From the NCBI RefSeq assembly GCF_014207095.1, contig NZ_JACHBG010000035.1:1-39771 (forward strand): DNA of 39,771 nucleotides, written 5' to 3'. A program made the position numbers and the translations under genes. The notes under the pieces were generated by a model, which worked only from the letters and a program-made list of their open reading frames with translations, made no database searches and was not told the origin of the DNA. The DNA is from Martinezella lusitana (lineage in GTDB: Bacteria; Pseudomonadota; Alphaproteobacteria; Rhizobiales; Rhizobiaceae). Positions within the stretch are counted from its first letter, which is position 1. Each line of letters starts with the position of its first letter. Positions 24,181 to 32,803 of the stretch are shown piece after piece.

Positions 24181-24256
24181 TTCTGTCTCCTTTGTTTCTG
24201 AGCGCTAAATAAGCATTTACCCGCCTAAATAAAATGCACATGCCTGCAGGAGAGGC

Positions 24257-24439
24257 ATGCCGCTTTTGCAAGGCTCACTAAACGCTTTGGCAACCAAGCA
24301 GGCGAAACAAAGGCAGGGCAAAGTTCCTATTTGGCTGAACGCGCCACTGGCCGTACCTCATCAGGTCAAGGACTTCATCCGCGCTAATGGTGATAGACCC
24401 GTCGTCATTGTGAGCGACAGCGACGAAGACGTGCACTAG
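24257..24439 (+). CDS. Doubtful 60-residue ORF
   Basis: This small frame starts MPLLQGSLNALATKQAKQRQ and ends VVIVSDSDEDVH, with AGGAG five bases upstream. The later part has reasonable codon use. A frame on the opposite strand (24278-24586) is equally open, and a 7-base hairpin (24239-24259) covers the ribosome site and start. I recognise no family. Confidence 0.3.
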   Translation: MPLLQGSLNALATKQAKQRQGKVPIWLNAPLAVPHQVKDFIRANGDRPVVIVSDSDEDVH

Positions 24440-24750
24440 CCAACGGCAAAGCCGACTGCAACGCCGCCACAGATGGGCGCGTGTCCGACGACAATGGTTT
24501 TGGGGCATGGTATCGTCGCCGGACGCTGCACTGTCCGGCTCGCGGGTGGTGTCCGAGCCGGTATTTAGAATATTAGCATCTACCACAGGTTTAGCGAAGC
24601 TGCCCGGATGGGCAGGATCGCCCCACCATCCGGCCTACCTCGAAAGTTCATCGGGCGGAGCTCTGTCTATTGCTTGCCCTATCGTTGACAAGCACTGTCG
24701 GCTGCTGTTTCAATAACGTCTTGTGATCTCCATGCCGCATTCGTGAATCT
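24440..24750. other. Intergenic before LuxR gene
   Basis: About 310 bases hold the presumed promoter of the LuxR-type gene. I looked for a lux-box-like dyad and found none convincing. No RNA gene or strong hairpin is seen. Confidence 0.35.
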
Positions 24751-25437
24751 ATGATCCGGGCAGATAGCGCTTTCCCATCAAGAGGTTTCGCAGAGCAGTT
24801 CCTGGCCGTTGTGACATCGGCCATACCGCTGAGCGGCTGCTGTTTTTATAGGGTCGACGAAGGACGCCACGTCCTCGATCATCAGTTGCTTAACCTGTCG
24901 TCTTACTGGAAGCAGCGCTACTATCATCACTTCTGGCGCGTCGATCCGCTTCATCCAAAACGGGTCTCGGATGCTTCGTGCCGGCTGCAGGTGTTTAGTC
25001 GAGAGACGGCCGAAGAGAATTTGGGAACGCTTGAATATTTCGAGCAGTTTTTGAAACCGCAGAACACCGCCTATCAGACCGAACTATATTTCTGGCTGGG
25101 GACCCGAATGGTGGCCGGCGCGTCCTTGCTGCGCAGCGCCTCCGAAGGCGCCTTTACCACGCAGAATATCGACTTTCTCGACAAGTTCGTCGCGTTCACG
25201 GAACGCAACCTGTTCTTTCTCAATGAAGAAGAGGAGTGGACGTGCGATGGCTTTGCCGAAATGACCCCACGCGAGCGCGAAATCGCATCGTTCATCGGCG
25301 AGGCCATGTGCAACAAGGAGATCGGCCGGCGCCTCAACATTGAGCTGCCGACCGTCAAGACGCATGTGAGTAGGGTTCTCGCCAAAGCGGGTGCGCGCAG
25401 CCGGGCGGAATTCATCAAGAAGCTGAGATCACGCTGA
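24751..25437 (+). CDS. LuxR-type transcriptional regulator
   Basis: This 228-residue protein has a C-terminal LuxR helix-turn-helix (about 168-225; MTPREREIASFIGEAMCNKE, then LNIELPTVKTHVSRVLAKAG). The N-terminal sensor part carries YWKQRYYHHFWRVDPLHPK (residues 52-70). Its W, Y and DP spacing resembles the autoinducer-binding domain of quorum-sensing LuxR proteins (Trp57, Tyr61 and Asp70 of TraR). No acyl-homoserine-lactone synthase gene is in the window, so it may be a LuxR solo responding to another ligand. It is transcribed towards the APC permease gene, which converges on it. Its likely targets are the minus-strand oxidation genes, but this is inference. Confidence 0.88.
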   Translation: MIRADSAFPSRGFAEQFLAVVTSAIPLSGCCFYRVDEGRHVLDHQLLNLSSYWKQRYYHHFWRVDPLHPKRVSDASCRLQVFSRETAEENLGTLEYFEQFLKPQNTAYQTELYFWLGTRMVAGASLLRSASEGAFTTQNIDFLDKFVAFTERNLFFLNEEEEWTCDGFAEMTPREREIASFIGEAMCNKEIGRRLNIELPTVKTHVSRVLAKAGARSRAEFIKKLRSR

Positions 25438-25562
25438 GGGATATCTTTAGGAGGCGCGGCGGCGATTAAAAGATCGGCTTGGCTCGTTCGATCGGGAACG
25501 ATTAAGGGCTATGGCTATGGCAAGCGGTCAAACATGGCTCGACCGCCTGTCCGCCGCGCCCG

Positions 25563-26969
25563 CTACGCTGCCCTTTTGCCGGCAACGCCCGACTGCGGCC
25601 CGGAAATGGATGCGACGCCGATACCGATCGCTGCGGAAAGCGGTATGAGCCAGGGCGCGTAGTCCAACAGACCGAGGTTGCCGGTCAGCGTCGCATAGTT
25701 CATCACCACCAGAACTGCCACGATAGCCAGCCCCGCCGTTGCCAGCAACCCGATCGTCAGATCGAACAGGAAACCCGCCTCCCGTCGCGAGCTTAATGTG
25801 AAGACCACGACCGAGAGTGACGTCGCCGCCTGCAACAGAATGATCCCAAGCGCCGCAAGACCAAAGGTGCTGGAAAGAACGGTCATCAACGGATCCGCGT
25901 CGCCAAACGCAAACGCCGCCACCAGAACGGAGGTAATGGCAGAGACAACCAGGCTGGCTATATGAGGCGATTGCAGCCTTGCGTGCAGACGTCCCAGTGC
26001 CTGCGGTAGCATGGCCTCGCGCCCCAGGGCGAACAGATAGCGAGACGCGGCGTTGTGCAGGGCGATCGTCGCTGCAAGCGCACTGGTCATCATCAGGAAT
26101 TCGACAGCAACGATGAAGGCCGGATGCAGATAAAGGCCAAACGCGCGGAAGATCAGCGTTCCGGGGTTCTCTCCAGCCGCCGCGACGACCTTGTCCTCAC
26201 CGAAGCCAATGATGACGGCCCACATGGCGATCGCATAGAAGACCGCGATGAAAAGGACCGCGGCGATCAATGCCCGGCTGACCGTGCGATGTCCTTCCTG
26301 TGCCTCGTCGGTGTAGATGGCCGCGGATTCGAAACCCAGGAACGAGCAGAAGGCGAACATTAGACCGAGACCGAAGGAGCCGCTGAAGACGCCCGATAGC
26401 TTGAAGGAGCCGAAGGTTACAACGGCGGGACTGGATGGCCAAAACACAGACACCACCAGAGCCACCAGGATCAGGATCTCGAGCGTCAGCAACACCGACA
26501 AAAGACGCGCGCCGAGGGTAATTTCGCGATACCCCACCAATCCGACGACAAGCAGCGACAGAGCCGCCCAAACCTTCCAGGAGAGATCGAAACCGAGATT
26601 TTCCGCGAAGAACACATTGGCGAAGAAGCCGAAACCGGCCGTGCTGCCCACGACCATCATGAGATAGACGACGATCGCCACGAATGCCGCAGCGCCGCCC
26701 GCACGAGCGCCCAGCCCATGCCGGACATAGGCATAGAAGGCGCCGGAGTGAGTGACATGCGGGCTCATCCGTACGAAGCCTACCGCAAAAAGGATGAGCA
26801 CGACGCCGGAAATCAGGTAGGAGGCCGGCATGCCCACGCCATTGCCGAGCAGCACCCCAAGCGCGCCATTACCGGCAATCGCCGCAAGCGGCGCTGCGGC
26901 AGCAACCACAAGAAAGAAGATATCGATAGCCCTAAGCGCCCGCCGGGGCGCGGAATTGGAAGTGGTCAT
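25563..26969 (-). CDS. APC-family amino acid/amine permease
   Basis: This 468-residue membrane protein has about twelve hydrophobic spans. The N-terminal APC motif is ALRAIDIFFLVVAAAAPLAA, GNGVGMPASYLISG and MSPHVTHSGAFYAYVRHGLG (about residues 68-87). FCSFLGFESAAIYTDEA and NAASRYLFALGREAMLP are further family landmarks. I chose ATG 26969 over the GTG one codon earlier. It likely imports an amino acid, amine or amide and lies at the end of the minus-strand oxidation gene group, close to an amidase-type gene that could act on the same compound. Confidence 0.92.
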   Translation of the reverse strand: MTTSNSAPRRALRAIDIFFLVVAAAAPLAAIAGNGALGVLLGNGVGMPASYLISGVVLILFAVGFVRMSPHVTHSGAFYAYVRHGLGARAGGAAAFVAIVVYLMMVVGSTAGFGFFANVFFAENLGFDLSWKVWAALSLLVVGLVGYREITLGARLLSVLLTLEILILVALVVSVFWPSSPAVVTFGSFKLSGVFSGSFGLGLMFAFCSFLGFESAAIYTDEAQEGHRTVSRALIAAVLFIAVFYAIAMWAVIIGFGEDKVVAAAGENPGTLIFRAFGLYLHPAFIVAVEFLMMTSALAATIALHNAASRYLFALGREAMLPQALGRLHARLQSPHIASLVVSAITSVLVAAFAFGDADPLMTVLSSTFGLAALGIILLQAATSLSVVVFTLSSRREAGFLFDLTIGLLATAGLAIVAVLVVMNYATLTGNLGLLDYAPWLIPLSAAIGIGVASISGPQSGVAGKRAA

Positions 26970-27027
26970 CACCAGGGATCCTAGAAGGCGAGAGACGAGA
27001 TGGAACCAGACGGACGTTCAGCGCTGC

Positions 27028-27516
27028 TCATGGCAGGGTGACACGCTTGCCTTCCAGCGGCGTCGACAAAGGCCCACGCAATAGCTGCTCATCAGGACCA
27101 AAGAATTTTGCCGAGGCGGTGCCCTTCAACGTGTTGCCGGAGACTTCGACTTCATAGGAAACCTCACCGCGGCTGACGAACTTCGCCGTCTTCCGATCCG
27201 CGGTGACTTCCACGAATTTGCCGAGAATCTTGTCATGCTTGCGGATCCAGATGCCCTTCCCATCGCTATCGCTATTGTCCGGATTGCCCGCATCGGGATT
27301 GGCCTGCTGCATGGTGCCATCCGCGTTGAAGACGAACATGTGATGGGTAAACGGCGCATCGGGCGCGACAACGACCCAGGTTCCGACGATGTCATCCCGC
27401 TTAGGCTCGGTGGCTGAGGCAAGCGCGATCGGCACGGCAGCCAAAACAAGTGTCGCGATCGCCGGAATAGCTAGCGCCCGCCGGGCCAGCGGCGGCAAAA
27501 AACGTTGCAAATTCAT
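27028..27516 (-). CDS. Secreted hypothetical protein
   Basis: This 162-residue protein has a signal peptide (about residues 1-34: RRALAIPAIATLVLAAVPIA, cut near LASA). The mature domain begins DDIVGTWVVVAPDAP, then MFVFNADGTMQQANPD and GIWIRKHDKILGKFVEVTAD. This is a lipocalin-like beta-barrel pattern seen in many secreted proteins of catabolic clusters. GGGAG precedes ATG 27516. It is placed between the permease and the amidase gene. No catalytic residues are recognised. Confidence 0.82.
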   Translation of the reverse strand: MNLQRFLPPLARRALAIPAIATLVLAAVPIALASATEPKRDDIVGTWVVVAPDAPFTHHMFVFNADGTMQQANPDAGNPDNSDSDGKGIWIRKHDKILGKFVEVTADRKTAKFVSRGEVSYEVEVSGNTLKGTASAKFFGPDEQLLRGPLSTPLEGKRVTLP

Positions 27517-27620
27517 CGATAATCTCCCAGTTGGTTTGATTGTTCGACAGCTCGCCCAGCCGTTCCGCGACCCTTATTTTTATCTGCGGAAGCGGCTATC
27601 GGGCGGACCGTCAATTGTGG

Positions 27621-28811
27621 TTATCCGTTGTGCCAGGGCCGCCACAGCGCCTTGGCTTCGTTCCAATCGTCTTCGCCTTCCGGCGAAGATGGCGTGTAGC
27701 GCGCGCCGGGGACCGCGTGGTGCGGCAAGGTCCAGGTGCCGCGTTCTACCAGGCGAGCAATGTTCGCCCGGTAGATCTCGTCGACGGCGGCATGGCGCTC
27801 GGGATCCACTTCCATCCACAGATTGCTGGGATGGATGGGCCTATCGTACATGCGGGCGAAAAGCTCGGTGCGAAGGTCCTTCAGCCAGTTCGAATTGAGG
27901 TTCATGGCACGAAACTGGCGAAGCGCCTCGATATCGATGACGGCTGCGACCATCGTGTTGGCGCCGCTTGCGGAATGGGACATGATGTTGCCGCGATAAT
28001 CGACGATGTGCCCGTTTCCGCCGGCGATATCGATCGGGTGCCGCGAACTCGGCGAGAGATAGACCGGACCAATGTTCGGGCAGAGCATGTAGACGCTGTT
28101 GAAATCGGCATGGGCGCGATTCTGGATCATCCAGCTTCCTCCGCCCGGATAGCCTGAACCGGTCATCGGCATCGCCTCCGACGGCCGATAGATCACTTCG
28201 GCGCCTCCAAACGCCAAAGCGCGCACAGCTTCCGGATATTCGCCGTCAGAGCAGCATATTGTACCGATATTGCCGATATCGTTGGTTCGCAGCACGGGGT
28301 AGAAGGCCTCTATCCCGTCTCCAAAGCGCTCGATCCAGCGGTCATAAATATCGTGCGGCGTGCAGCTGCGCTCGCGGCACCAGATATGGTTCTTCGCGGC
28401 TCGATGGACGACGTCGCCCTTGCGATCGATCACAAAGAGCGTGTTGAAGAAGCGATCCTCCATAACGTCGGGCCAGCGCGCTTTGCACTGCCCGATAATG
28501 TAGGTGTCGTAGTGGCGTGCGAGCTTGCCGAGCGCTTCCGTTTCCTCGCCGGGAAGATCGATGAACATTTCCCTTGCGGCCGTGACATGCGGCACGTCGA
28601 AAATCTCGTCGGTGAAACCGGTCAACGCGCCCTCGGCCAGTGCGACGACCCGCACCGGCGCGTTGATCGAGCAGATGGAAATCGACGCGTGGATCGCCTC
28701 CTCGATGGTTTCGAGGTTATGGCGGATGTGCCGCCGCTCCGCAGTTCCCGTGACGATCGTTGAAAGTCCGATCGCCATATAGGGCGCGACGTAGCCTTGC
28801 CGCTTGTCCAT
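27621..28811 (-). CDS. Nitrilase-superfamily amidase
   Basis: This 396-residue carbon-nitrogen hydrolase has a Glu-Lys-Cys triad: Glu60 in VVALAEGALTGF, Lys140 in RAAKNHIWCRER and Cys187 in TICCSDGEYPEAVRALAF. The CxDGxYPE context resembles aliphatic amidase and formamidase more than true nitrilases, so amide hydrolysis is the better guess. It is longer than usual, with an extended C-terminal tail after residue 320 ending in EAKALWRPWHNG. GGAGCA precedes ATG 28811. It is in line with the FAD oxidoreductase and monooxygenase genes and probably works on a product of that pathway. Confidence 0.9.
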   Translation of the reverse strand: MDKRQGYVAPYMAIGLSTIVTGTAERRHIRHNLETIEEAIHASISICSINAPVRVVALAEGALTGFTDEIFDVPHVTAAREMFIDLPGEETEALGKLARHYDTYIIGQCKARWPDVMEDRFFNTLFVIDRKGDVVHRAAKNHIWCRERSCTPHDIYDRWIERFGDGIEAFYPVLRTNDIGNIGTICCSDGEYPEAVRALAFGGAEVIYRPSEAMPMTGSGYPGGGSWMIQNRAHADFNSVYMLCPNIGPVYLSPSSRHPIDIAGGNGHIVDYRGNIMSHSASGANTMVAAVIDIEALRQFRAMNLNSNWLKDLRTELFARMYDRPIHPSNLWMEVDPERHAAVDEIYRANIARLVERGTWTLPHHAVPGARYTPSSPEGEDDWNEAKALWRPWHNG

Positions 28812-28983
28812 GCATTGCTCCTCTCACAATTGGGAAACCTGCGGATGCAGCAGACGTAGCTACTGTTCACGATGCTATCGAGCTGCTCGACCGCGGTGTC
28901 CCAACGCCAATTCAGGCGTGGACAGAGGCTAGGAGACTTGCAGAGGCGTGACTATGATACTGAGGTATTACATAGCTGGCCGT

Positions 28984-29008
28984 CCGCCATTGTTTTAAGC
29001 ATTGGCGG
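28984..29008 (-). terminator. Hairpin after FAD oxidoreductase gene
   Basis: CCGCCATTG and CATTGGCGG form a 9-base stem with one mismatch around a 7-base loop, 6 bases after the stop on the minus strand. There is no T run. It may limit transcription from the oxidation operon into the amidase gene. Confidence 0.4.
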
Positions 29009-29014
29009 CCTTCT

Positions 29015-30604
29015 CTATTTCAGCGTAGACGCCAGTAGGAAACCTGATCCCCCCGCCAGACCGGGTCCGGGATGGGTCGATGCCCCGATATGATAGAGAC
29101 CGGGCACATGGGTCTTGTGATTGACGGATGTCTTGAACGGACGCCAGAGAAAGAATTGGTCGAGCCCGCAGAAGCCGCCATAGGGATCGCCGCCCACAAG
29201 ATTGATATTCATGGCCTCCAGATCGGTGGGGGAGTAGCACCGCCTTGCGAGCACGGCCTCGTCGAAGTTTTCGATGTGGAAGCGCAGCATGGCTTCGACC
29301 CGGTCGGCAAAGGCTTCTCGCAGGGGCTCCGTCCAGCGGCCATCCGCGGGGCATTCGATTTCGCCCGCAGCGTCGCCCTTGATGAAGCGTGGTGTATCGG
29401 GCAACTGCAGCCACAGGATCGCACCGCCTTCCGGCGCGCGGCTCGGATCAAGCGCCGTCGGCTGCCCCACGCAAACGGTCGGCTCCGCCGGCAGAAGTCC
29501 GCGTTCCGCCTCATTGGCGGAGCGCGAGACGCCGTCGAGGCCCGATGTCAGATGCAATAGAGCGACCTTGCCCAATTCATCACCCTGTCGCCAGCGTGGC
29601 GTCGTCTTCAGCGCATAGTGCATTTGCATGTTGCCCTTGCCGTAGCGATAGGCCGACAACCCCTCGCTGACTTCCTGCGGCAGTGGCGCGGACAGGCCCT
29701 TCAAGAGGCTGTCGTAGAGCTGGTTGGGCGTCACCGAGGCGATAACGCCATAGCGCGCCTTCAGGCGCCGCCCATCCGCAAGGATGACACCCCCTGCCCG
29801 ACCGGAGTTGTTCGTCTCGATGCCGGAGACATCGGCGCCCGTCATGATCTCGCCGCCGTGGTCACGGATCAGCCGCTCAAAGGCGCGCAACAGGTTTTCC
29901 GCGCCGCCCTTGACGATCGGGCATCCGGCCGCCTCAATGGCAAAACCGATGACCCGCGCCATTTCCGCCGAGTAATTGCTTTCCGGGCCGAGGCCGCAAT
30001 GCAGCACCCATGGCGCCCAGAGCGCGCGAATCTCCTCGGATCTATAAGTCGTTTCAAGATAGCCGCGTGCCGGAGCAAGCGCTTCTCCGAACCAGGCCGC
30101 CAAGCCACGCAGGCCCCGCTTCCATGCCTCCCTTGCCACTAGCTTGGCCGTTTTGCTGGACCAGAGATTGCCGCCGAGAAGCCCAAAGACGAAGCCGGCA
30201 TTGCCCGCAAACCGGCTCATGTCCGCGTCGAACGCCTTTCCATCTCCCGGACAAATCGTCTCAAAACGATCGATGTTGCTTTTGCGATCCATCGCGAGAA
30301 TTGCATGACTGCCATCGGGTCGCAGCACTCCGGTCGGCAAAGGCGAATGGCAGAATTCCAGTCCGCGCGCTTCAAGATCCTTGCCGATGGCGCCGTAGGC
30401 CGGAGACGTCAGGAAAAGCACCATCGTCGTCGCCATGACATCGTGCCTGTAGCCGGAGGCGGTGATTTCCTCCGTGCGCAGGCAACCACCAATGCGGTCA
30501 TTGCGCTCCACAAGCAGGACCTTTTTGCCCTTCTTTCCGAGCATGGCCGCCGCGACGAGCGCATTGATGCCACTTCCGATGATGATGTAATCCGGTTCAG
30601 CCAT
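29015..30604 (-). CDS. Phytoene-desaturase-like FAD oxidoreductase
   Basis: This 529-residue protein has the CrtI/COG1233-type dinucleotide fold: IIIGSGINALVAAAMLGKKG (residues 6-25) followed by VLLVERNDRIGG. The C-terminal FAD signature is GLYHIGASTHPGPGLAGGSG (near 500-519). Members desaturate or oxidise hydrocarbon chains or act on polar metabolites. Rhizobial homologues of this length are uncharacterised. There is no carotenoid gene nearby, so a carotenoid role is unlikely. It follows the monooxygenase gene by about 95 bases with a GAGG site before ATG 30604. It probably oxidises an intermediate made by the monooxygenase and SDR. Confidence 0.9.
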   Translation of the reverse strand: MAEPDYIIIGSGINALVAAAMLGKKGKKVLLVERNDRIGGCLRTEEITASGYRHDVMATTMVLFLTSPAYGAIGKDLEARGLEFCHSPLPTGVLRPDGSHAILAMDRKSNIDRFETICPGDGKAFDADMSRFAGNAGFVFGLLGGNLWSSKTAKLVAREAWKRGLRGLAAWFGEALAPARGYLETTYRSEEIRALWAPWVLHCGLGPESNYSAEMARVIGFAIEAAGCPIVKGGAENLLRAFERLIRDHGGEIMTGADVSGIETNNSGRAGGVILADGRRLKARYGVIASVTPNQLYDSLLKGLSAPLPQEVSEGLSAYRYGKGNMQMHYALKTTPRWRQGDELGKVALLHLTSGLDGVSRSANEAERGLLPAEPTVCVGQPTALDPSRAPEGGAILWLQLPDTPRFIKGDAAGEIECPADGRWTEPLREAFADRVEAMLRFHIENFDEAVLARRCYSPTDLEAMNINLVGGDPYGGFCGLDQFFLWRPFKTSVNHKTHVPGLYHIGASTHPGPGLAGGSGFLLASTLK

Positions 30605-30698
30605 AATCTACCTCAAGCGGGAAAGACCCCGCCTGATATGGCGGGGCATGTTTTCTCTTTACGATGTCGCCAAGGTGCAGCGCGTCCTTTTTCGCCGC

Positions 30699-31937
30699 TC
30701 AGGCGGCGAGCCGCTGCAGATAGGCGTCCGCTTCCTCCGGTATGGCGAACCATGGGAAGAAATCCCTCGGATCGTTGAAGCCGTTGGCAATGCGGTGGGC
30801 AAGCGCCGGATAGGCTTGAGCCGACCCCATGATGTTGAGGACATGCGGCGGTGGCGGTGAAAGCAGCGCATTCGTCCAACCGACGACATATTGTGCATAG
30901 CTCCAATAGGCCTCGAAGGTCGCGTGCATGAAAGCCGCATCGAATGCCCTTTCTCCATGCGCCAGGATGGCGTCGAGATAGCATTTCGCCGCCTTCGAGG
31001 CGTTGTTGGAACCCTGACCGGTGATCGGATCGTTGAGGCAGACCGCGTCTGCAAGACCGAGCACCAGCGCGCCGGACGGCAGATGGCCGATCGGTTTGCG
31101 GACCGTCGGCGCGAAGGCGCCCGCCAGACGGCCGTTGTCGTCGGTCAGCGCAACATGCCGGCTGCGCTCTCCTTCCCACGGCAGAAAGGTATCGAGAATC
31201 CATTTCGACTTTTCAAGGTGCTGTTCAGGAGATGCAACTTCTTTCCAACAGTCCATCGGGCCGCCCGGAATACCCTCGAACACCATGATGTCGCAGGGGC
31301 CGGTGGTCGTGATTGCCGGGAAATTGAAGTATTCGCCGACGCCGGGGATCAGATTGAAGTTCACGGCGGAATACTCAGGGCGAGGCGTCATGCCGGTGAC
31401 ATAGGTCAGCGCCAACGCCCGCTGCGGTTTGTCGAAGGGCGAACGCTCCGCATCGCGCTCGAACATCTTGGCGATATCCCCCTTCCCGGCCGCGACGATC
31501 ACGAGATCGCTTTGCCGGGCATAGGTTTCGAGGTCTTCGATACCGGCATCATGGATGGTCAATTGACCGCCGCGACGCTCGAACTCCGCCATCCAGCGCG
31601 GTACCTTTACGCGCTGATCGACGCTTAGCGCCGGACCATCCAGCTTACCGTTCCATTCGATCGCCTTGCTGCCGGAACCGTCCGGGGCCGGCACGACGAA
31701 ATTGATGGAATCCACCGTCGGACAAGTCTCGTCCCAGAAGTTGAGCCCGAGATCACGCTCGTTCTGCAGGGCGGCATCGAACATGCATTGGCTCGAAAGC
31801 ACTCGTCCAACGGCGATTTCCTCTGCCGTCCTATTTTGCACGACATGAACCGCATGGCCTGCATCCAGAAGACCACAGGCAAGCTGCAGTCCCGATTGGC
31901 CGCCACCGACGATGGTGAAATTCCGCTTTTTTGTCAT
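30699..31937 (-). CDS. Styrene-monooxygenase-like FAD oxygenase (StyA type)
   Basis: This 412-residue protein matches the FAD-dependent oxygenase component of two-component styrene/indole monooxygenases. It has FTIVGGGQSGLQLACGLLDA (residues 7-26), DLVIVAAGKGDIAKMFERDA, then SPFDKPQRALAL and DPITGQGSNNASKAAKCY, each with a close counterpart in StyA. Such enzymes epoxidise a C=C bond using reduced FAD supplied by a separate reductase. That reductase is encoded two genes upstream. I chose ATG 31937 because AAGGGGAG precedes it; the longer frame to 31970 has no such site. Substrate candidates include styrene-like alkenes and indole. Confidence 0.9.
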   Translation of the reverse strand: MTKKRNFTIVGGGQSGLQLACGLLDAGHAVHVVQNRTAEEIAVGRVLSSQCMFDAALQNERDLGLNFWDETCPTVDSINFVVPAPDGSGSKAIEWNGKLDGPALSVDQRVKVPRWMAEFERRGGQLTIHDAGIEDLETYARQSDLVIVAAGKGDIAKMFERDAERSPFDKPQRALALTYVTGMTPRPEYSAVNFNLIPGVGEYFNFPAITTTGPCDIMVFEGIPGGPMDCWKEVASPEQHLEKSKWILDTFLPWEGERSRHVALTDDNGRLAGAFAPTVRKPIGHLPSGALVLGLADAVCLNDPITGQGSNNASKAAKCYLDAILAHGERAFDAAFMHATFEAYWSYAQYVVGWTNALLSPPPPHVLNIMGSAQAYPALAHRIANGFNDPRDFFPWFAIPEEADAYLQRLAA

Positions 31938-31977
31938 CTCGCTCCCCTTATCTCTTTGAAATCGTGACACTCGGCAC

Positions 31978-32769
31978 TCAGTCCATTAGTCGCGGAATCG
32001 CCGGTTCGTTCCGCTCTGGTCCCATTGCCGTGTAACCGCCGTCGACGCGGATATCCGTGCCGGTGATGAAGCTCGCATTGTCCGAAAGCAGGAAGGCGAC
32101 GGTCTCCGCCACCTCCTCCGGTCCGCCCGTACGGCCCAGAAGATGAAAATCCTTCGCAACGCTGTCGGCCTTCTCACGAGTGTTCTTCGTGAGTTCCACC
32201 ATGACGTTGCTCCAGGTCCAGCCCGGCGACACGGCGTTGACGCGAATGCCTTCCGGTGCAAGATCCATGGCCTGATTGCGGGTGAGCTGCAGGATCGCCG
32301 CCTTGGAAACGGGATAGACCCAACGCCCGGTCTGGGCGACGCGCGACGAAATGGAGCCGAAATTGACGATGGCGCCTTTGTTTTTCGCGAGATGCGGACG
32401 AGCGGCCTGCATCAGCGCAATCGATCCCAGAATGTTGACATCGAAGGCCTTGAGCCAGTCGGCGCGGGTGGTGTCGGCGCCATTGTCGAGATAGGTGCAG
32501 GCGACGTTGACAAGAAAATCCAATCGGCCGGTCGCCTTCACTGTCTCGTCGATCAGAGATTTGATGTCATCGTCGCTAGTGATGTCGGCTTTGACGAAAC
32601 GGACATTCTTGCCGCAGCGCTCTGCTGCCGCCTTGCCGGCTTCGCTATTGATATCAGCAATGACCACCGACACCCCGTAATCAGCCAGCACCTTGGCAAC
32701 GCCTTCACCGATCAGCGTAGCGCCGCCGGAGACAATCGCAGTTTTACCTTCCAGTCCACGCATGGACAT
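31978..32769 (-). CDS. Short-chain dehydrogenase/reductase
   Basis: This 263-residue classical SDR has a cofactor loop SGGATLIGEGVAKVLADYG (a variant of TGGxxGIG). After it come VIADINSEAG, NVACTYLDNG at the usual NNAG position, and the catalytic Ser-Tyr-Lys in NFGSISSRVAQ and VYPVSKAAI. The Asp after the second strand suggests NAD rather than NADP. It lies between the flavin reductase and oxygenase genes with gaps of 34 and 40 bases, so it is one operon. It would oxidise an alcohol or diol formed after epoxide opening. Confidence 0.93.
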   Translation of the reverse strand: MSMRGLEGKTAIVSGGATLIGEGVAKVLADYGVSVVIADINSEAGKAAAERCGKNVRFVKADITSDDDIKSLIDETVKATGRLDFLVNVACTYLDNGADTTRADWLKAFDVNILGSIALMQAARPHLAKNKGAIVNFGSISSRVAQTGRWVYPVSKAAILQLTRNQAMDLAPEGIRVNAVSPGWTWSNVMVELTKNTREKADSVAKDFHLLGRTGGPEEVAETVAFLLSDNASFITGTDIRVDGGYTAMGPERNEPAIPRLMD

Positions 32770-32803
32770 TCCCCTTCTTGCTTTCGGTTTTTAAAAGATG
32801 AGA

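Noticed and set aside
24239..24259. Possible riboswitch or RNA thermometer before the 60-residue ORF
   Set aside because: Only a 7-base stem is present and the ORF itself is doubtful; there is no further structure.
29015..30604. Carotenoid phytoene desaturase
   Set aside because: Only the general CrtI-like fold is seen; no phytoene synthase or other carotenoid gene is near, and the context is an oxidation operon.
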